DNA of 42,380 bases, taken from Ardenticatenales bacterium (GTDB lineage: Bacteria; Chloroflexota; Anaerolineae; Promineifilales; UBA4811). The notes beneath the pieces were generated by a model. That model was not told the origin of the DNA, searched no databases, and saw only the letters and a list, made by a program, of their open reading frames with translations. A program made the position numbers and the translations under genes. Of this stretch, positions 22,920 to 30,873 are shown piece by piece (position 1 is the first letter of the stretch; the number at the start of each line of letters is the position of its first letter). The DNA is taken from assembly GCA_030593075.1 (NCBI GenBank), contig JAUVHW010000004.1, positions 1 through 42,380 of the forward strand, given 5' to 3'.

Positions 22920-23612
22920 TCACCCCTCACCCCCCTCCCTCTCTAGCTCCTGCTCGATAAGCGCCTGGAAGGTCTCGAACGGCCGGGCACCGACGATCTT
23001 GGTCTCATTGACAAACACGGTCGGCGTGGACCCAACTCCCTTGGCCCGCCCCTCATCTAGCTGATCCTGCACCTCCTGCCGGTGTTTGCCGCCGTCCAGG
23101 CAATCGTCAAACACGCCGGTCTCAAGGTCGAGCGCGGCCGCGTACCGTTTCAGGCTGTCCTTGCTGAAGTGACCCTGATTCTCAAAGAGCACGTCGTGGT
23201 AAGGCCAGAACTGCCCCTGGTCGGCTGCGCAGAACACCGCCTCGGCCGCCCAGGTTGACCCTTCGCTGAGGAAGGCAAAGTTCTTGAACTCCAGACGGAC
23301 CTGCTCGGTTCCCCCGTAGGTTTCCTGTATCTGGCGCACCGCGCCAAAAGCAAGCTGCTTGCAGTATCCTCAACCAAAGTCGGACCACTCCTCAATGACG
23401 ACGGGAGCGCGGGCCAGGCCCCAGGCGTTTCTGTCGGCCCCGGCAGGAACGACGCTGTCCGTCGTTCGAGGTCGATTGCCGGACCAATACAGACCACCCA
23501 GAACGACGACCACCAGCGCCGCTATGCCACTGGCGCGCAGCCACCGTCTGCGCTCCCTGCGCTTCTGCTCCGCCAGCGCCCTCTGGCGCCGGGAAAGGCG
23601 CTTCCCAGTCAT
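22920..23612 (-). CDS. DsbA-like thiol oxidoreductase, candidate selenoprotein (TGA as Sec81)
   Basis: Membrane-anchored DsbA/BdbD-type (thioredoxin_4) protein of 230 residues if TGA is read through. The track splits it into 80 residues (23612-23370) and 139 residues from an internal GTG (23339-22920); both are in the same frame, separated by TGA and ten codons. N-terminus: basic region (RRQRALAEQKRRERRRW), one membrane helix (IAALVVVVLGGLYW), then the fold begins VVIEEWSDFG. The family motif FGCPYC here reads FG-TGA-GYC, so TGA replaces exactly the first catalytic cysteine and Cys84 is the second. Downstream are the helical insert and the cis-Pro motif GSTPTVFVN. Nothing else is broken. A perfect hairpin sits 30 bases past the TGA. 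A nonsense mutation is the alternative, less likely because a second gene here shows the same pattern. Confidence 0.8.
23330..23348 (-). promoter_or_regulatory. Candidate bacterial SECIS hairpin in the DsbA-like gene
   Basis: On the minus strand TGGCGC-GGT-GCGCCA forms a perfect 6-bp stem, extendable to 8 bp by a G-U and an A-U pair. The triloop GGU begins 30 bases after the TGA codon. Bacterial SECIS elements are stem-loops within the coding sequence with a G at the start of the apical loop, about 16 to 37 bases from the UGA (established knowledge); this fits. Confidence 0.65.
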
Positions 23613-23706
23613 GCCCGCCTCCTGATGCTCACAGAGTGATGCCTTATGTCAATATCGGGATGCCTGCAACGAACGAGTCCCTGTGGGGCGGAGCGAGGCC
23701 ACTGCC

Positions 23707-24030
23707 TCACTCCTCCTCTTCCCACTCGGCCGCCAGAACGGCCCTCGCCTGAGCGGCGTGCTCCTTGGGGACCCAGACGTGAGCGGTGCCCAAGGGGCCG
23801 ACGGTCAGGGCATACACCCGGGCGCCGATAGCTTCCTGCGTGACGTGCGTGGGGATGCCGCAGCTCTCGAGCCGGCCGGCAACAATGATCGCGTTGGGTT
23901 TGCCACTGGTGGCGGTCACTCTTACCCAGCCGGCCGGCGCGGCGGGGCCGCCCACATCGGCGCCCAGTTCCTTTTCGCCGCCCGGCGATTCATCGATTTC
24001 GGCCGCCCGCTCTGATTCCAGTGTGCCCAT
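23707..24030 (-). CDS. DUF2007-domain protein
   Basis: Small soluble protein of 107 residues from the ATG at 24030, with GGGAG about 9 bases upstream; an ATG at 24057 would add nine residues. The N-terminal 35 residues are acidic and probably flexible (SERAAEIDESPGGEKE). The rest matches the DUF2007 pattern: WVRVTATSGKPNAIIVAGRL, LESCGIPTHV and a C-terminal VWVPKEHAAQARAVLA followed by an acidic tail. DUF2007 has been called a putative prokaryotic signal-transducing domain; its biochemical role is not established. It is transcribed away from the MscS gene across a shared promoter region. Confidence 0.8.
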   Translation of the reverse strand: MGTLESERAAEIDESPGGEKELGADVGGPAAPAGWVRVTATSGKPNAIIVAGRLESCGIPTHVTQEAIGARVYALTVGPLGTAHVWVPKEHAAQARAVLAAEWEEEE

Positions 24031-24088
24031 CAGCCAACTCCCGGCGACAAACACCATGCAAAAGTCGCTCTCGCAGAATGGTATCAGG

Positions 24089-24117
24089 TTGCGCCGCAAA
24101 ATCAACTCTGCTAGAAT
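24089..24117 (+). promoter_or_regulatory. Candidate promoter for the MscS channel gene
   Basis: TTGCGC (24089-24094), a 17-base spacer, then TAGAAT (24112-24117), 67 bases before the ATG. The -35 lies within the palindrome TTGCGCCGCAA. On the opposite strand TTGATT and TACCAT, 16 bases apart, overlap the same segment and could serve the DUF2007 gene. Confidence 0.4.
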
Positions 24118-24183
24118 GAGGCCTGCCCGATCCGATGGACCGGAGAGAGCACGGGGACAGAGGCGAGGTAGGAGAGAGACGAG

Positions 24184-25278
24184 ATGAAGCTTGGCAACAC
24201 CCAATGGAGCGCGACCGGTCTGGAAGACGTTGACTGGAACACGGTGGCCCTGCGGGCGACCGCCATTCTGGTTCTCTGGCTGGTCATGTGGCTACTACAG
24301 CATTACCTGATTCGCTGGAGCAAGGCGGCCGACCGACGTCTGGGTGCGGTCGAGCTGGGCGAGAAAGACCGAGCCGCCTTTGAGCGGCTGGTGAACCTCG
24401 TCCTGCTCATCGTTGGCCTCGGCATTACTCTTTACATCCTCGACCTGGTCCCTCTGTTCTGGGTCAGCACGGTGGGGTGGCGAGTGATTGCGGTGCTGCT
24501 CCTCTGGACGGTGGTCTGGGTCCTGGTGCGCTACCTGAGCGAGTGGATCATGGCGCTGGATGAGAAGACGGAGGGAATTGACATCGACCCTCGCGACCTG
24601 AAAACGGTGGACCGTCTGCTGGACTCCATCATCATTGTCATCGGCATCATTGCGACGCTTGCGATTCTAGACCTCACACCGCTGCTTTACAGCGCGCTGA
24701 CGGCCGCCGGGGTTTTCGGCATCGCCCTGGGCTTTGCCGTGCAGGACGTGGCGTCCAACGTCATCTCTGGCGTGCTCATCCTCATGGACCGGCCGTTTGT
24801 GGTCGGCGATTCGATCACCGTCAAAGGCATCTCGGGTACGGTGAACAGGATCTCCCTGCGATCCACAGACATCATCACCTACGATGGCCCCATCGTCACC
24901 GTCCCCAACAGCACCATCGCCCAGGAGGCGATCACCAACTATACCCTGAGCCAGCACCGCCGAGTGCGCTTTACGGTGTCCGTGCTGAGCACGGCCGATC
25001 TCAACCTGGTCGTCAAGACAGTGCAGAACGTACTGGAGGCGGAGAAGCGACTGCTGGCGGACAAGCCGCCCTCGATCCTGGTAGATCAGATACGCGACAG
25101 CGCAGTGGACCTGCAGGTCACAGCCTACACGGCAAAGGAGGAACTGGTCAGCGTCCAGTCCGACCTGCAGAAGGAGATCGTCTCGGCCTTTACCAGCCAG
25201 GGGATCGAACTGGCAGTCCCGCTGCGAATGAACCTGACTGCGGTTCTCAGCGGACAGGACACCGGACAGTCAGAGTAG
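24184..25278 (+). CDS. MscS-family mechanosensitive ion channel
   Basis: Inner-membrane small-conductance mechanosensitive channel, 364 residues. About four or five membrane helices precede the pore-lining TM3-like segment (LTAAGVFGIALGFAVQDVAS), rich in Gly and Ala as in MscS. The beta domain follows with NVISGVLILMDRPFVVGDSI and IVTVPNSTIAQEAITNYT. The C-terminal alpha/beta domain is about 95 residues. There are more N-terminal helices than in E. coli MscS (286 residues). GGAG lies about 11 bases before the ATG. It protects against hypo-osmotic shock in characterised members. It probably stands as the first gene of its own unit, followed 30 bases later by the MaoC gene. Confidence 0.92.
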   Translation: MKLGNTQWSATGLEDVDWNTVALRATAILVLWLVMWLLQHYLIRWSKAADRRLGAVELGEKDRAAFERLVNLVLLIVGLGITLYILDLVPLFWVSTVGWRVIAVLLLWTVVWVLVRYLSEWIMALDEKTEGIDIDPRDLKTVDRLLDSIIIVIGIIATLAILDLTPLLYSALTAAGVFGIALGFAVQDVASNVISGVLILMDRPFVVGDSITVKGISGTVNRISLRSTDIITYDGPIVTVPNSTIAQEAITNYTLSQHRRVRFTVSVLSTADLNLVVKTVQNVLEAEKRLLADKPPSILVDQIRDSAVDLQVTAYTAKEELVSVQSDLQKEIVSAFTSQGIELAVPLRMNLTAVLSGQDTGQSE

Positions 25279-25308
25279 CCACCCGACCAATTCTGCGGAG
25301 GTGAATTG

Positions 25309-25791
25309 ATGCCCGACAAACCCGAATACCTGCCGCGCGGCCGATACTTTGAGGAGTTCCAGCTTGGCGACACGGGAGTCAGCGGCGGCCGGACCATTAC
25401 CGAGACCGACGTGGTGAGCTTTGCCGCGCTCTCCGGTGACTGGAACCAGATTCACACCGACGCCGAGTTCGCCAAGGGGATGCCTTTTGGGCAGCGGGTG
25501 GCCCACGGCCTGCTGGTTCTGTCCATTGCCACCGGCCTATTCAACCAACTGGGCTTCATCGAGGGGACGATACTCGCTTTCCGGGACCTGACCTGGAAGT
25601 TCAGCGCTCCGGTCTTTATCGGGGACACGGTTCACCTGGTGGCCGAGGTGACCAAGTTGAAAGCCCTCCCGCGTCTCGGGGGCGGATCGGTGGTGCTGTC
25701 GGCAAAAGTAGTGAACCAGCGAGATGAGGTAGTGGCTCGCGGCGACTGGAACGCTCTGATGGTCAGCAAGCCGGCCGAAGAGACCGACTGA
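25309..25791 (+). CDS. MaoC-like (R)-hydratase / hot-dog dehydratase
   Basis: Single hot-dog protein of 160 residues. The ATG at 25309 is preceded by an excellent GGAGGTGA; the track start is the adjacent TTG. The active-site signature is intact: SFAALSGDWNQIHTDAEFAK supplies the catalytic Asp and His, followed by GQRVAHGLLVLSIATGL, the acyl-binding helix. Members hydrate trans-2-enoyl-CoA to (R)-3-hydroxyacyl-CoA or act on related acyl-CoA substrates. It lies 30 bases after the MscS gene and 199 bases before the flavoprotein gene. A beta-oxidation operon is further along in the window, so a lipid-related role is reasonable. Confidence 0.88.
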   Translation: MPDKPEYLPRGRYFEEFQLGDTGVSGGRTITETDVVSFAALSGDWNQIHTDAEFAKGMPFGQRVAHGLLVLSIATGLFNQLGFIEGTILAFRDLTWKFSAPVFIGDTVHLVAEVTKLKALPRLGGGSVVLSAKVVNQRDEVVARGDWNALMVSKPAEETD

Positions 25792-25990
25792 GCCCCCCTG
25801 CCCCGACCGTCTTTTCTCGCATCAGTTCCGGAGCGCCACCAGGTGCAGAGATCACAGTCGCGCTGGCCCTTCGGCTGCCCGGCATCTGCTTCGCGCCGCA
25901 CGACCCGGACATCGCCAGAGAGGAGCACGATAACTCGGGACGAGGACGGCGCACGAGAAGCAGAATCGGCGTCCCGAAATAGAGGAAACC

Positions 25991-27592
25991 ATGAGACGCT
26001 GGAACGGATGGGGCGACGACACCTTCTCCTATCCCCTGCCGGAGTCGGCCGGCACCCGGCTGGTCGAATGGATCGGCCCAGGCACGCCGCCGCGAGACGC
26101 CCGGCTGAAGGACGTGGTGGCGAGCGTGCCCCCGTCCCGCCTGCCGGACCACTCGCTGGTCACGACTGACGCAGAAGAGCGGGTGCGCCACACGCGCGGG
26201 CAGAGCCTGCCGGACTGGGTCGCCGTTCGCAGCGGGCGAATCGAGGCTTTCCCCGATGGAGTTGCCTTTCCCACAACTGACGCCGAGGTACGAGAGCTGC
26301 TGAGCTGGGCGGCCGAGCGCGGCGCTGCCCTGATCCCATATGGCGGCGGCACAAGCGTGGTCGGGCACATCAACCCACTTCCTGACAATCGGCCGGTTCT
26401 GACAGTGGACCTGGGCCGGCTCAGCCGGTTGAGAAGTCTGGACGACACCAGCCAGCTGGCTGCCTTTGGCGCCGGCGTGCGGGGGCCAGACCTGGAGGCG
26501 CAACTGCAAGCCCAGGGGTTCACTCTGGGTCATTTTCCACAGTCCTTCGAGTATTCTACGCTGGGAGGCTGGGTCGCAACGCGCTCGACCGGACAGCAGT
26601 CCTACCGCTACGGCAGGATTGAGCGGACGTTCGCCGGCGGCCGCCTCGAGAGCCCGGCCGGGCCGCTGGTCATACCTCCGTTTCCCGCTTCGGCCGCCGG
26701 ACCCGACCTGCGGGAGCTGATTCTGGGCTCGGAGGGGAGGCTAGGAATTCTCACCGAGGCAACGGTGCGGGTGAGCCCGCTGCCCGAGGATGAGAGCTTT
26801 CACGCCCTCTTTCTCCCCGACCTATCTTCCGGCCTGGCGGCCGTGCGCGAGATCGTCCAGGCCCAACTCCCTGCCTCCCTGCTTCGCCTGAGCACGGCCG
26901 CGGAGACCGTCACCAACCTGGCGCTAGCCGGCCGCCCCCGGCTGGTTGGGCTCCTGGAAAAGGGACTCAAGGTGCTGGGCGCAGGAGAAGGCAGATGCAT
27001 GCTCATGCTCGGCGTCAGCGGGGCGTCTAGCTTGACAAGTTTCGCCCGACGGGCGGCCATCAGCATTGCCCGAAAGCACGGTGCGGTTCCCGTAGGCCGG
27101 TACATGGGGAGGCAGTGGCACAAGACCCGCTTCACCACTCCATATCTGCGCAATACCTTGTGGGAGATGGGCTACACGGTGGACACCCTGGAGACGGCTG
27201 CTCCGTGGGCCAGGATCCCGGTTCTTATCGGCGCGATTGAGGCCGCTCTGCGCAGCAGTCTTGAGACCAGAGGCGAGCGGGTTCACGTCTTTACCCACAT
27301 CTCACACGTGTACACCGACGGCGCCAGCATTTACACCACCTTCATGTACCGCCTGCAACCCGACCCAGAGCAGACGCTGGCTCTCTGGAAAGAGTCAAAG
27401 GCGGCCGCCAGCAACGCCATCGTGGCGGCTGGAGCCACAATCAGCCACCAGCACGGTGTCGGCACAGATCACGCCTGCTATCTGGAAACCGAAAAAGGGC
27501 CATTGGGCCTAGAGGCACTCAAGGCAGCGTGTAGACTCTTTGACCCGGAAGGGCTGATGAACCCTGGCAAGCTAGTGCCCGCTGGGCAGTAG
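25991..27592 (+). CDS. Alkylglycerone-phosphate-synthase-like FAD oxidoreductase
   Basis: VAO/PCMH-type flavoprotein of 533 residues most like alkyldihydroxyacetonephosphate synthase (AGPS), the enzyme that makes the ether bond of ether lipids. The FAD-binding half has PDGVAFPTTDAEVRELLSWA, the loop IPYGGGTSVVGHI, and HFPQSFEYSTLGGWVATRST, which closely follows the AGPS pattern. The C-terminal half has HVFTHISHVYTDGASIYTTF and SHQHGVGTDHACY, matching the active-site His region. GAGGAAACC is just upstream of the ATG. The gene is 11 bases before a glycerol-3-phosphate dehydrogenase gene; the same pairing occurs in mycobacteria (Rv2251 near glpD1). A glycolate- or lactate-oxidase-type activity is the alternative, so the substrate is uncertain. 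Confidence 0.82.
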   Translation: MRRWNGWGDDTFSYPLPESAGTRLVEWIGPGTPPRDARLKDVVASVPPSRLPDHSLVTTDAEERVRHTRGQSLPDWVAVRSGRIEAFPDGVAFPTTDAEVRELLSWAAERGAALIPYGGGTSVVGHINPLPDNRPVLTVDLGRLSRLRSLDDTSQLAAFGAGVRGPDLEAQLQAQGFTLGHFPQSFEYSTLGGWVATRSTGQQSYRYGRIERTFAGGRLESPAGPLVIPPFPASAAGPDLRELILGSEGRLGILTEATVRVSPLPEDESFHALFLPDLSSGLAAVREIVQAQLPASLLRLSTAAETVTNLALAGRPRLVGLLEKGLKVLGAGEGRCMLMLGVSGASSLTSFARRAAISIARKHGAVPVGRYMGRQWHKTRFTTPYLRNTLWEMGYTVDTLETAAPWARIPVLIGAIEAALRSSLETRGERVHVFTHISHVYTDGASIYTTFMYRLQPDPEQTLALWKESKAAASNAIVAAGATISHQHGVGTDHACYLETEKGPLGLEALKAACRLFDPEGLMNPGKLVPAGQ

Positions 27593-27603
27593 CGAGGCGC
27601 GCG

Positions 27604-29349
27604 ATGTGGCACGGAGACTGGCGGGACAGAGTCTGGGACCAACTCGATCAGCCTCGTGACCTGATCATCGTCGGAGGAGGGATCACGGGGGCAGGTATCC
27701 TGCGGGAGGCGACGCGCCTAGGACTCAGCGCACTCCTGGTCGATCAGCGAGACTTTGGCTGGGGAACCTCTAGTCGTTCCTCCAAGCTGGTCCACGGCGG
27801 CTTGCGCTACTTGCGAACCTTGCAGTTCGGCCTCACCCGCGCCTCGGTTCGCGAGCGCGAACGGCTGATGGGCGAAGCTCCTGGCTTGATCGACCCGCTG
27901 GGTTTCCTGATGGCGAACTATGCGGGCGATAGCCCCGGCCGCTGGAGCTTCACCGCGGCCCTCTCCATCTACGATCTGCTGGCACTACACTGGAGCCACA
28001 GGCACTACAGCACCGAGGAGTTCCAGATGCTGGCTCCTCATCTGACGCCAGAGGGGCTGGAAGGGGGTTTCCGATATGGGGATGCGCAGACGGACGACGC
28101 CCGGCTGGTGCTGCGCGTGCTGCGAGAGGCGGTCGCTGAGGGAGCAGCAGCCATCAACTACGTCCGGGCCGACGAGCTCCTGCGGGACAAAGACGGGCAG
28201 GTGACCGGCGTGCATCTGCACGACCTGGTCGCGGACCGTGCGTCCAAAGCGCGGGCGCGTGTGGTCATCAACGCAGCAGGCGCCTGGGCCGACCGCCTGC
28301 GAGCCTGGGTAGGCGGGGAGCCCAGGCTGCGGCAGTTACGGGGTAGCCATCTCATCTTCCCCAAATGGAGATTCCCTGTGGCGCAGGCGATCAGCTTCCT
28401 GCACCCCATTGACCGCCGGCCGGTGTTCGTCTTTCCCTGGGAGGGGATCACTCTGGTGGGCACCACAGATGTGGACCATCAAGCTGATCTTGACCTTGAG
28501 CCCCGTATCAGCCCGGAGGAAGTGGCGTATCTGATGGCAGGGGTGGGGTCTCAGTTCGCGCCGCTGTCACTGCGGGTGGAAGACGTGATGGCGACCTTTG
28601 CCGGCATCCGGCCGGTGGTCGATACCGGCCAAGAAGATCCGTCACGGGAGTCCCGAGACCACATCGTCTGGCAGGAGTGCGGACTGGTGACAGTCACAGG
28701 CGGCAAGCTGACCACCTTCCGGCTGATCGCACTGGATGCGCTGGAGAACGTGCGGCATCTGCTGCCAGATATGCCGTCGGTGGACACCAGCCACCCGGTC
28801 CTGAACCCGGTGGACATTTCGCTCCCGGCCGCGGCCGGCCTGGACGAAGCGGATCGTCGCCGGCTGCTAGGCCGCTATGGTGCCGACACCTTATCGCTGG
28901 TAGAGACCGCCTCGCCAGAGGAATTGGAGACCATTCCGGGCACCAATACCTTGTGGGCGGAACTGCGTTGGGCGGCTCGGGAGGAGGGGGTCGTTCATCT
29001 CGACGACTTGCTGCTGCGACGGGTCCGGCTGGGCCTGCTGCTCCCAGACGGCGGCCAGTCCCTGTTGCCGGCCGTCGGTGCGATTGTAAAGGGCGAGCTC
29101 GGCTGGGACCAGGCTCTCTGGGAGGCAGAGGAAGCCGCCTACCTCCACCTGTGGCAGCACTGCTACGGACCGCCTGACCCAGCCGCCATCCCGGACTGGC
29201 GGCCGGCGCTGGCGGCCACGCTGGCGGCTAGAAAGCAGCCGGTCAGGTACCGGGGAGCAAAGCGGCTGGTCTTAGCGGCCGGGCTGGGGACGCTCGCTCT
29301 TGCGCTGGCCTGGTACTTTGCCAAGGGCCGACAGAACAAACAGGTATGA
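27604..29349 (+). CDS. glpD: FAD-dependent glycerol-3-phosphate dehydrogenase with C-terminal membrane helix
   Basis: Oxidises sn-glycerol 3-phosphate to dihydroxyacetone phosphate and passes electrons to quinone at the inner membrane face. 581 residues. The FAD fold is LIIVGGGITGAGILREATRL, followed by the GlpD signature GTSSRSSKLVHGGLRYL. FVFPWEGITLVGTTDVDHQ and VTGGKLTTFRLIALDAL are typical, and the C-terminal GlpD domain contains LWAELRWAAREEGVVHLDDL. Unusually, the last about 30 residues form a basic stretch and a single hydrophobic helix (LVLAAGLGTLALALAWYFAK) not usual for GlpD, probably a membrane tether. It follows the AGPS-like gene by 11 bases, so the two are an operon that links DHAP supply with the flavoprotein. 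Confidence 0.92.
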   Translation: MWHGDWRDRVWDQLDQPRDLIIVGGGITGAGILREATRLGLSALLVDQRDFGWGTSSRSSKLVHGGLRYLRTLQFGLTRASVRERERLMGEAPGLIDPLGFLMANYAGDSPGRWSFTAALSIYDLLALHWSHRHYSTEEFQMLAPHLTPEGLEGGFRYGDAQTDDARLVLRVLREAVAEGAAAINYVRADELLRDKDGQVTGVHLHDLVADRASKARARVVINAAGAWADRLRAWVGGEPRLRQLRGSHLIFPKWRFPVAQAISFLHPIDRRPVFVFPWEGITLVGTTDVDHQADLDLEPRISPEEVAYLMAGVGSQFAPLSLRVEDVMATFAGIRPVVDTGQEDPSRESRDHIVWQECGLVTVTGGKLTTFRLIALDALENVRHLLPDMPSVDTSHPVLNPVDISLPAAAGLDEADRRRLLGRYGADTLSLVETASPEELETIPGTNTLWAELRWAAREEGVVHLDDLLLRRVRLGLLLPDGGQSLLPAVGAIVKGELGWDQALWEAEEAAYLHLWQHCYGPPDPAAIPDWRPALAATLAARKQPVRYRGAKRLVLAAGLGTLALALAWYFAKGRQNKQV

Positions 29350-29538
29350 TCAGCGGGCGCAAGAACTGGGGCGGCTGTCAGCGAGAGGACACGCGCAGGG
29401 GATGTGTGCGAGCCAAACCCCTTCACTCGCCAGCTATGCGACAAACTCTACCACCGAGTATGCCGCACCATCCGGCAGAAGCTCAGGGCGCTCTACGAAG
29501 AGATCCCGAGGACCATGGGCTACCCCCAGACGCTCTGA
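29350..29538 (+). pseudogene. 3' relic of an FGGY-family carbohydrate kinase gene
   Basis: Frame 1 between the GlpD stop and 29538 stays open for 62 codons. It reads GDVCEPNPFTRQLCDKLYHR, then VCRTIRQKLRALYEEIPRTM and GYPQTL before TGA. The pattern (EPxP, LYxxV, LxxLYxxI, TGYP-like end) matches the last helix and C-terminus of FGGY sugar kinases of the xylulokinase type. No start codon, ATP site or sugar-binding domain remains. It probably marks deletion of a kinase gene that ended here. It is not part of the GlpD frame. Confidence 0.5.
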
Positions 29539-29559
29539 GGCGCGAATCCGATTAGGGAA

Positions 29560-30873
29560 TCACGGTTCGCTGGCCGGCAGCCGCACCCGCGCGGTGCGCA
29601 CCGCCCTACCCGCGACTGACTCGACCGTGAACTCCATGCCGCGCCACGTGGCCTGATCCCCAACGGCCGGCATCGAGCCCAGCAGAGCAACTATGAGTCC
29701 GCCTACCGAGTTCACATCCGGCAGGTCGTCGCCCAGCGGGCTCAGTTCGTCAAGCTCTTCCAGCGGCAGATCGCCCCGCAAGACGTAATCGGCCGGTCCC
29801 ACCTGGCGCAGGGGGGGCAACTCCTGATCGAACTCGTCCTGTACCTCGCCCACCACTTCTTCCACCAGGTCCTCGAGTGTGACGATGCCTTCCGTGCCGC
29901 CAAACTCATCAATGACCACCGCCATGTGCAGCCGGAGCCTTCTCAGGGAGGTGAGCAGTGGTCCCACGGCCGCATACTCGGGCACTATCGGCGCCCGGCG
30001 CAGCAGCGCCCGCAGGTCGAACTCCCCCGGCCGGTGGATTTGCTGTCTCACCAGGTCCTTGAGGTGCAGGACTCCCACGACGTTGTCCAGATCACCCTGG
30101 TAGATGGGAAAGCGACTGTGGTTGGAGCGGCCCAGCTCCTCCAGCAGCTGCTCCTCGCTGACGTCCAGCGGAAACGCTTCGACGCGCGTCCGATGGGTCA
30201 TCACCTGGTTTACCCGGTGTTCGCCAAAGTGAAAGACCTTGCTCAGCATTGCTTCCTCTTCGGCATCGATCTGCCCGCCCCGGTAGCTGTCCTCGATGAT
30301 CATCTCCAGCTCCTCCGGGGAGTGGAGCCGGGCATGGCCTTCCACCAAGGGGATTCGCAGCAGCCTCAGCACCAGGGCGGCGAGCCCGTTGAGCAACCAG
30401 ACGGCCGGCCCGAACAGCCGCTGCGCCATTCGCATTGGATCAGCGATGCGCAGGGCAGTGTCCTCCGGGGACTGCAGGGCCAACGACTTGGGGACCTGCT
30501 CGCCCAGAACCACGTGCAGAGAAGTCAGCAAGGTCAGTGCAAAGGCGGCCGCAACGGTGTGGGCGGCCGGCTCGGCCAGCCTGCCCAGATGCTCCAGGGG
30601 GCCAACCAGCAACTCGGCGAACGCCTCTTCAGCGTACATCCCCAGCCCCAGGCTGGCAACCGTGATTCCCAGCTGGGCGGTGGAGATGTAGCGATCCTGC
30701 AGAACCGGACTTTCCAGGATACGCAAGATACCGGCCGCAACCCGGTTGCCCGATTCGGCGAGCTGGACTATCCGCGTCCTGCGCACCCCGATGATGGCAA
30801 ACTCGGCCGCCACAAAGAGACCGTTGATGAGGATGAGAACCGCGCTGACGGCCGCAGGCACCAAGAACGCCAT
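29560..30873 (-). CDS. CNNM/CorC-type (HlyC/CorC family) DUF21-CBS membrane protein
   Basis: Second gene of a pair. 437 residues from the ATG at 30873, whose A also ends the upstream stop codon (TGATG); the track counts the GTG before it. The DUF21/CNNM membrane domain comes first (LINGLFVAAEFAIIGVRRTR, LGITVASLGLGMYAEEAF, VVLGEQVPKSLAL). Then come two CBS domains (RFPIYQGDLDNVVGVLHLKD; MAVVIDEFGGTEGIVTLEDL) and the C-terminal CorC/HlyC domain with DVNSVGGLIVALLG. Related proteins are implicated in magnesium or cobalt efflux and in membrane-damage tolerance. The exact ion here is unknown. Confidence 0.9.
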   Translation of the reverse strand: MAFLVPAAVSAVLILINGLFVAAEFAIIGVRRTRIVQLAESGNRVAAGILRILESPVLQDRYISTAQLGITVASLGLGMYAEEAFAELLVGPLEHLGRLAEPAAHTVAAAFALTLLTSLHVVLGEQVPKSLALQSPEDTALRIADPMRMAQRLFGPAVWLLNGLAALVLRLLRIPLVEGHARLHSPEELEMIIEDSYRGGQIDAEEEAMLSKVFHFGEHRVNQVMTHRTRVEAFPLDVSEEQLLEELGRSNHSRFPIYQGDLDNVVGVLHLKDLVRQQIHRPGEFDLRALLRRAPIVPEYAAVGPLLTSLRRLRLHMAVVIDEFGGTEGIVTLEDLVEEVVGEVQDEFDQELPPLRQVGPADYVLRGDLPLEELDELSPLGDDLPDVNSVGGLIVALLGSMPAVGDQATWRGMEFTVESVAGRAVRTARVRLPASEP

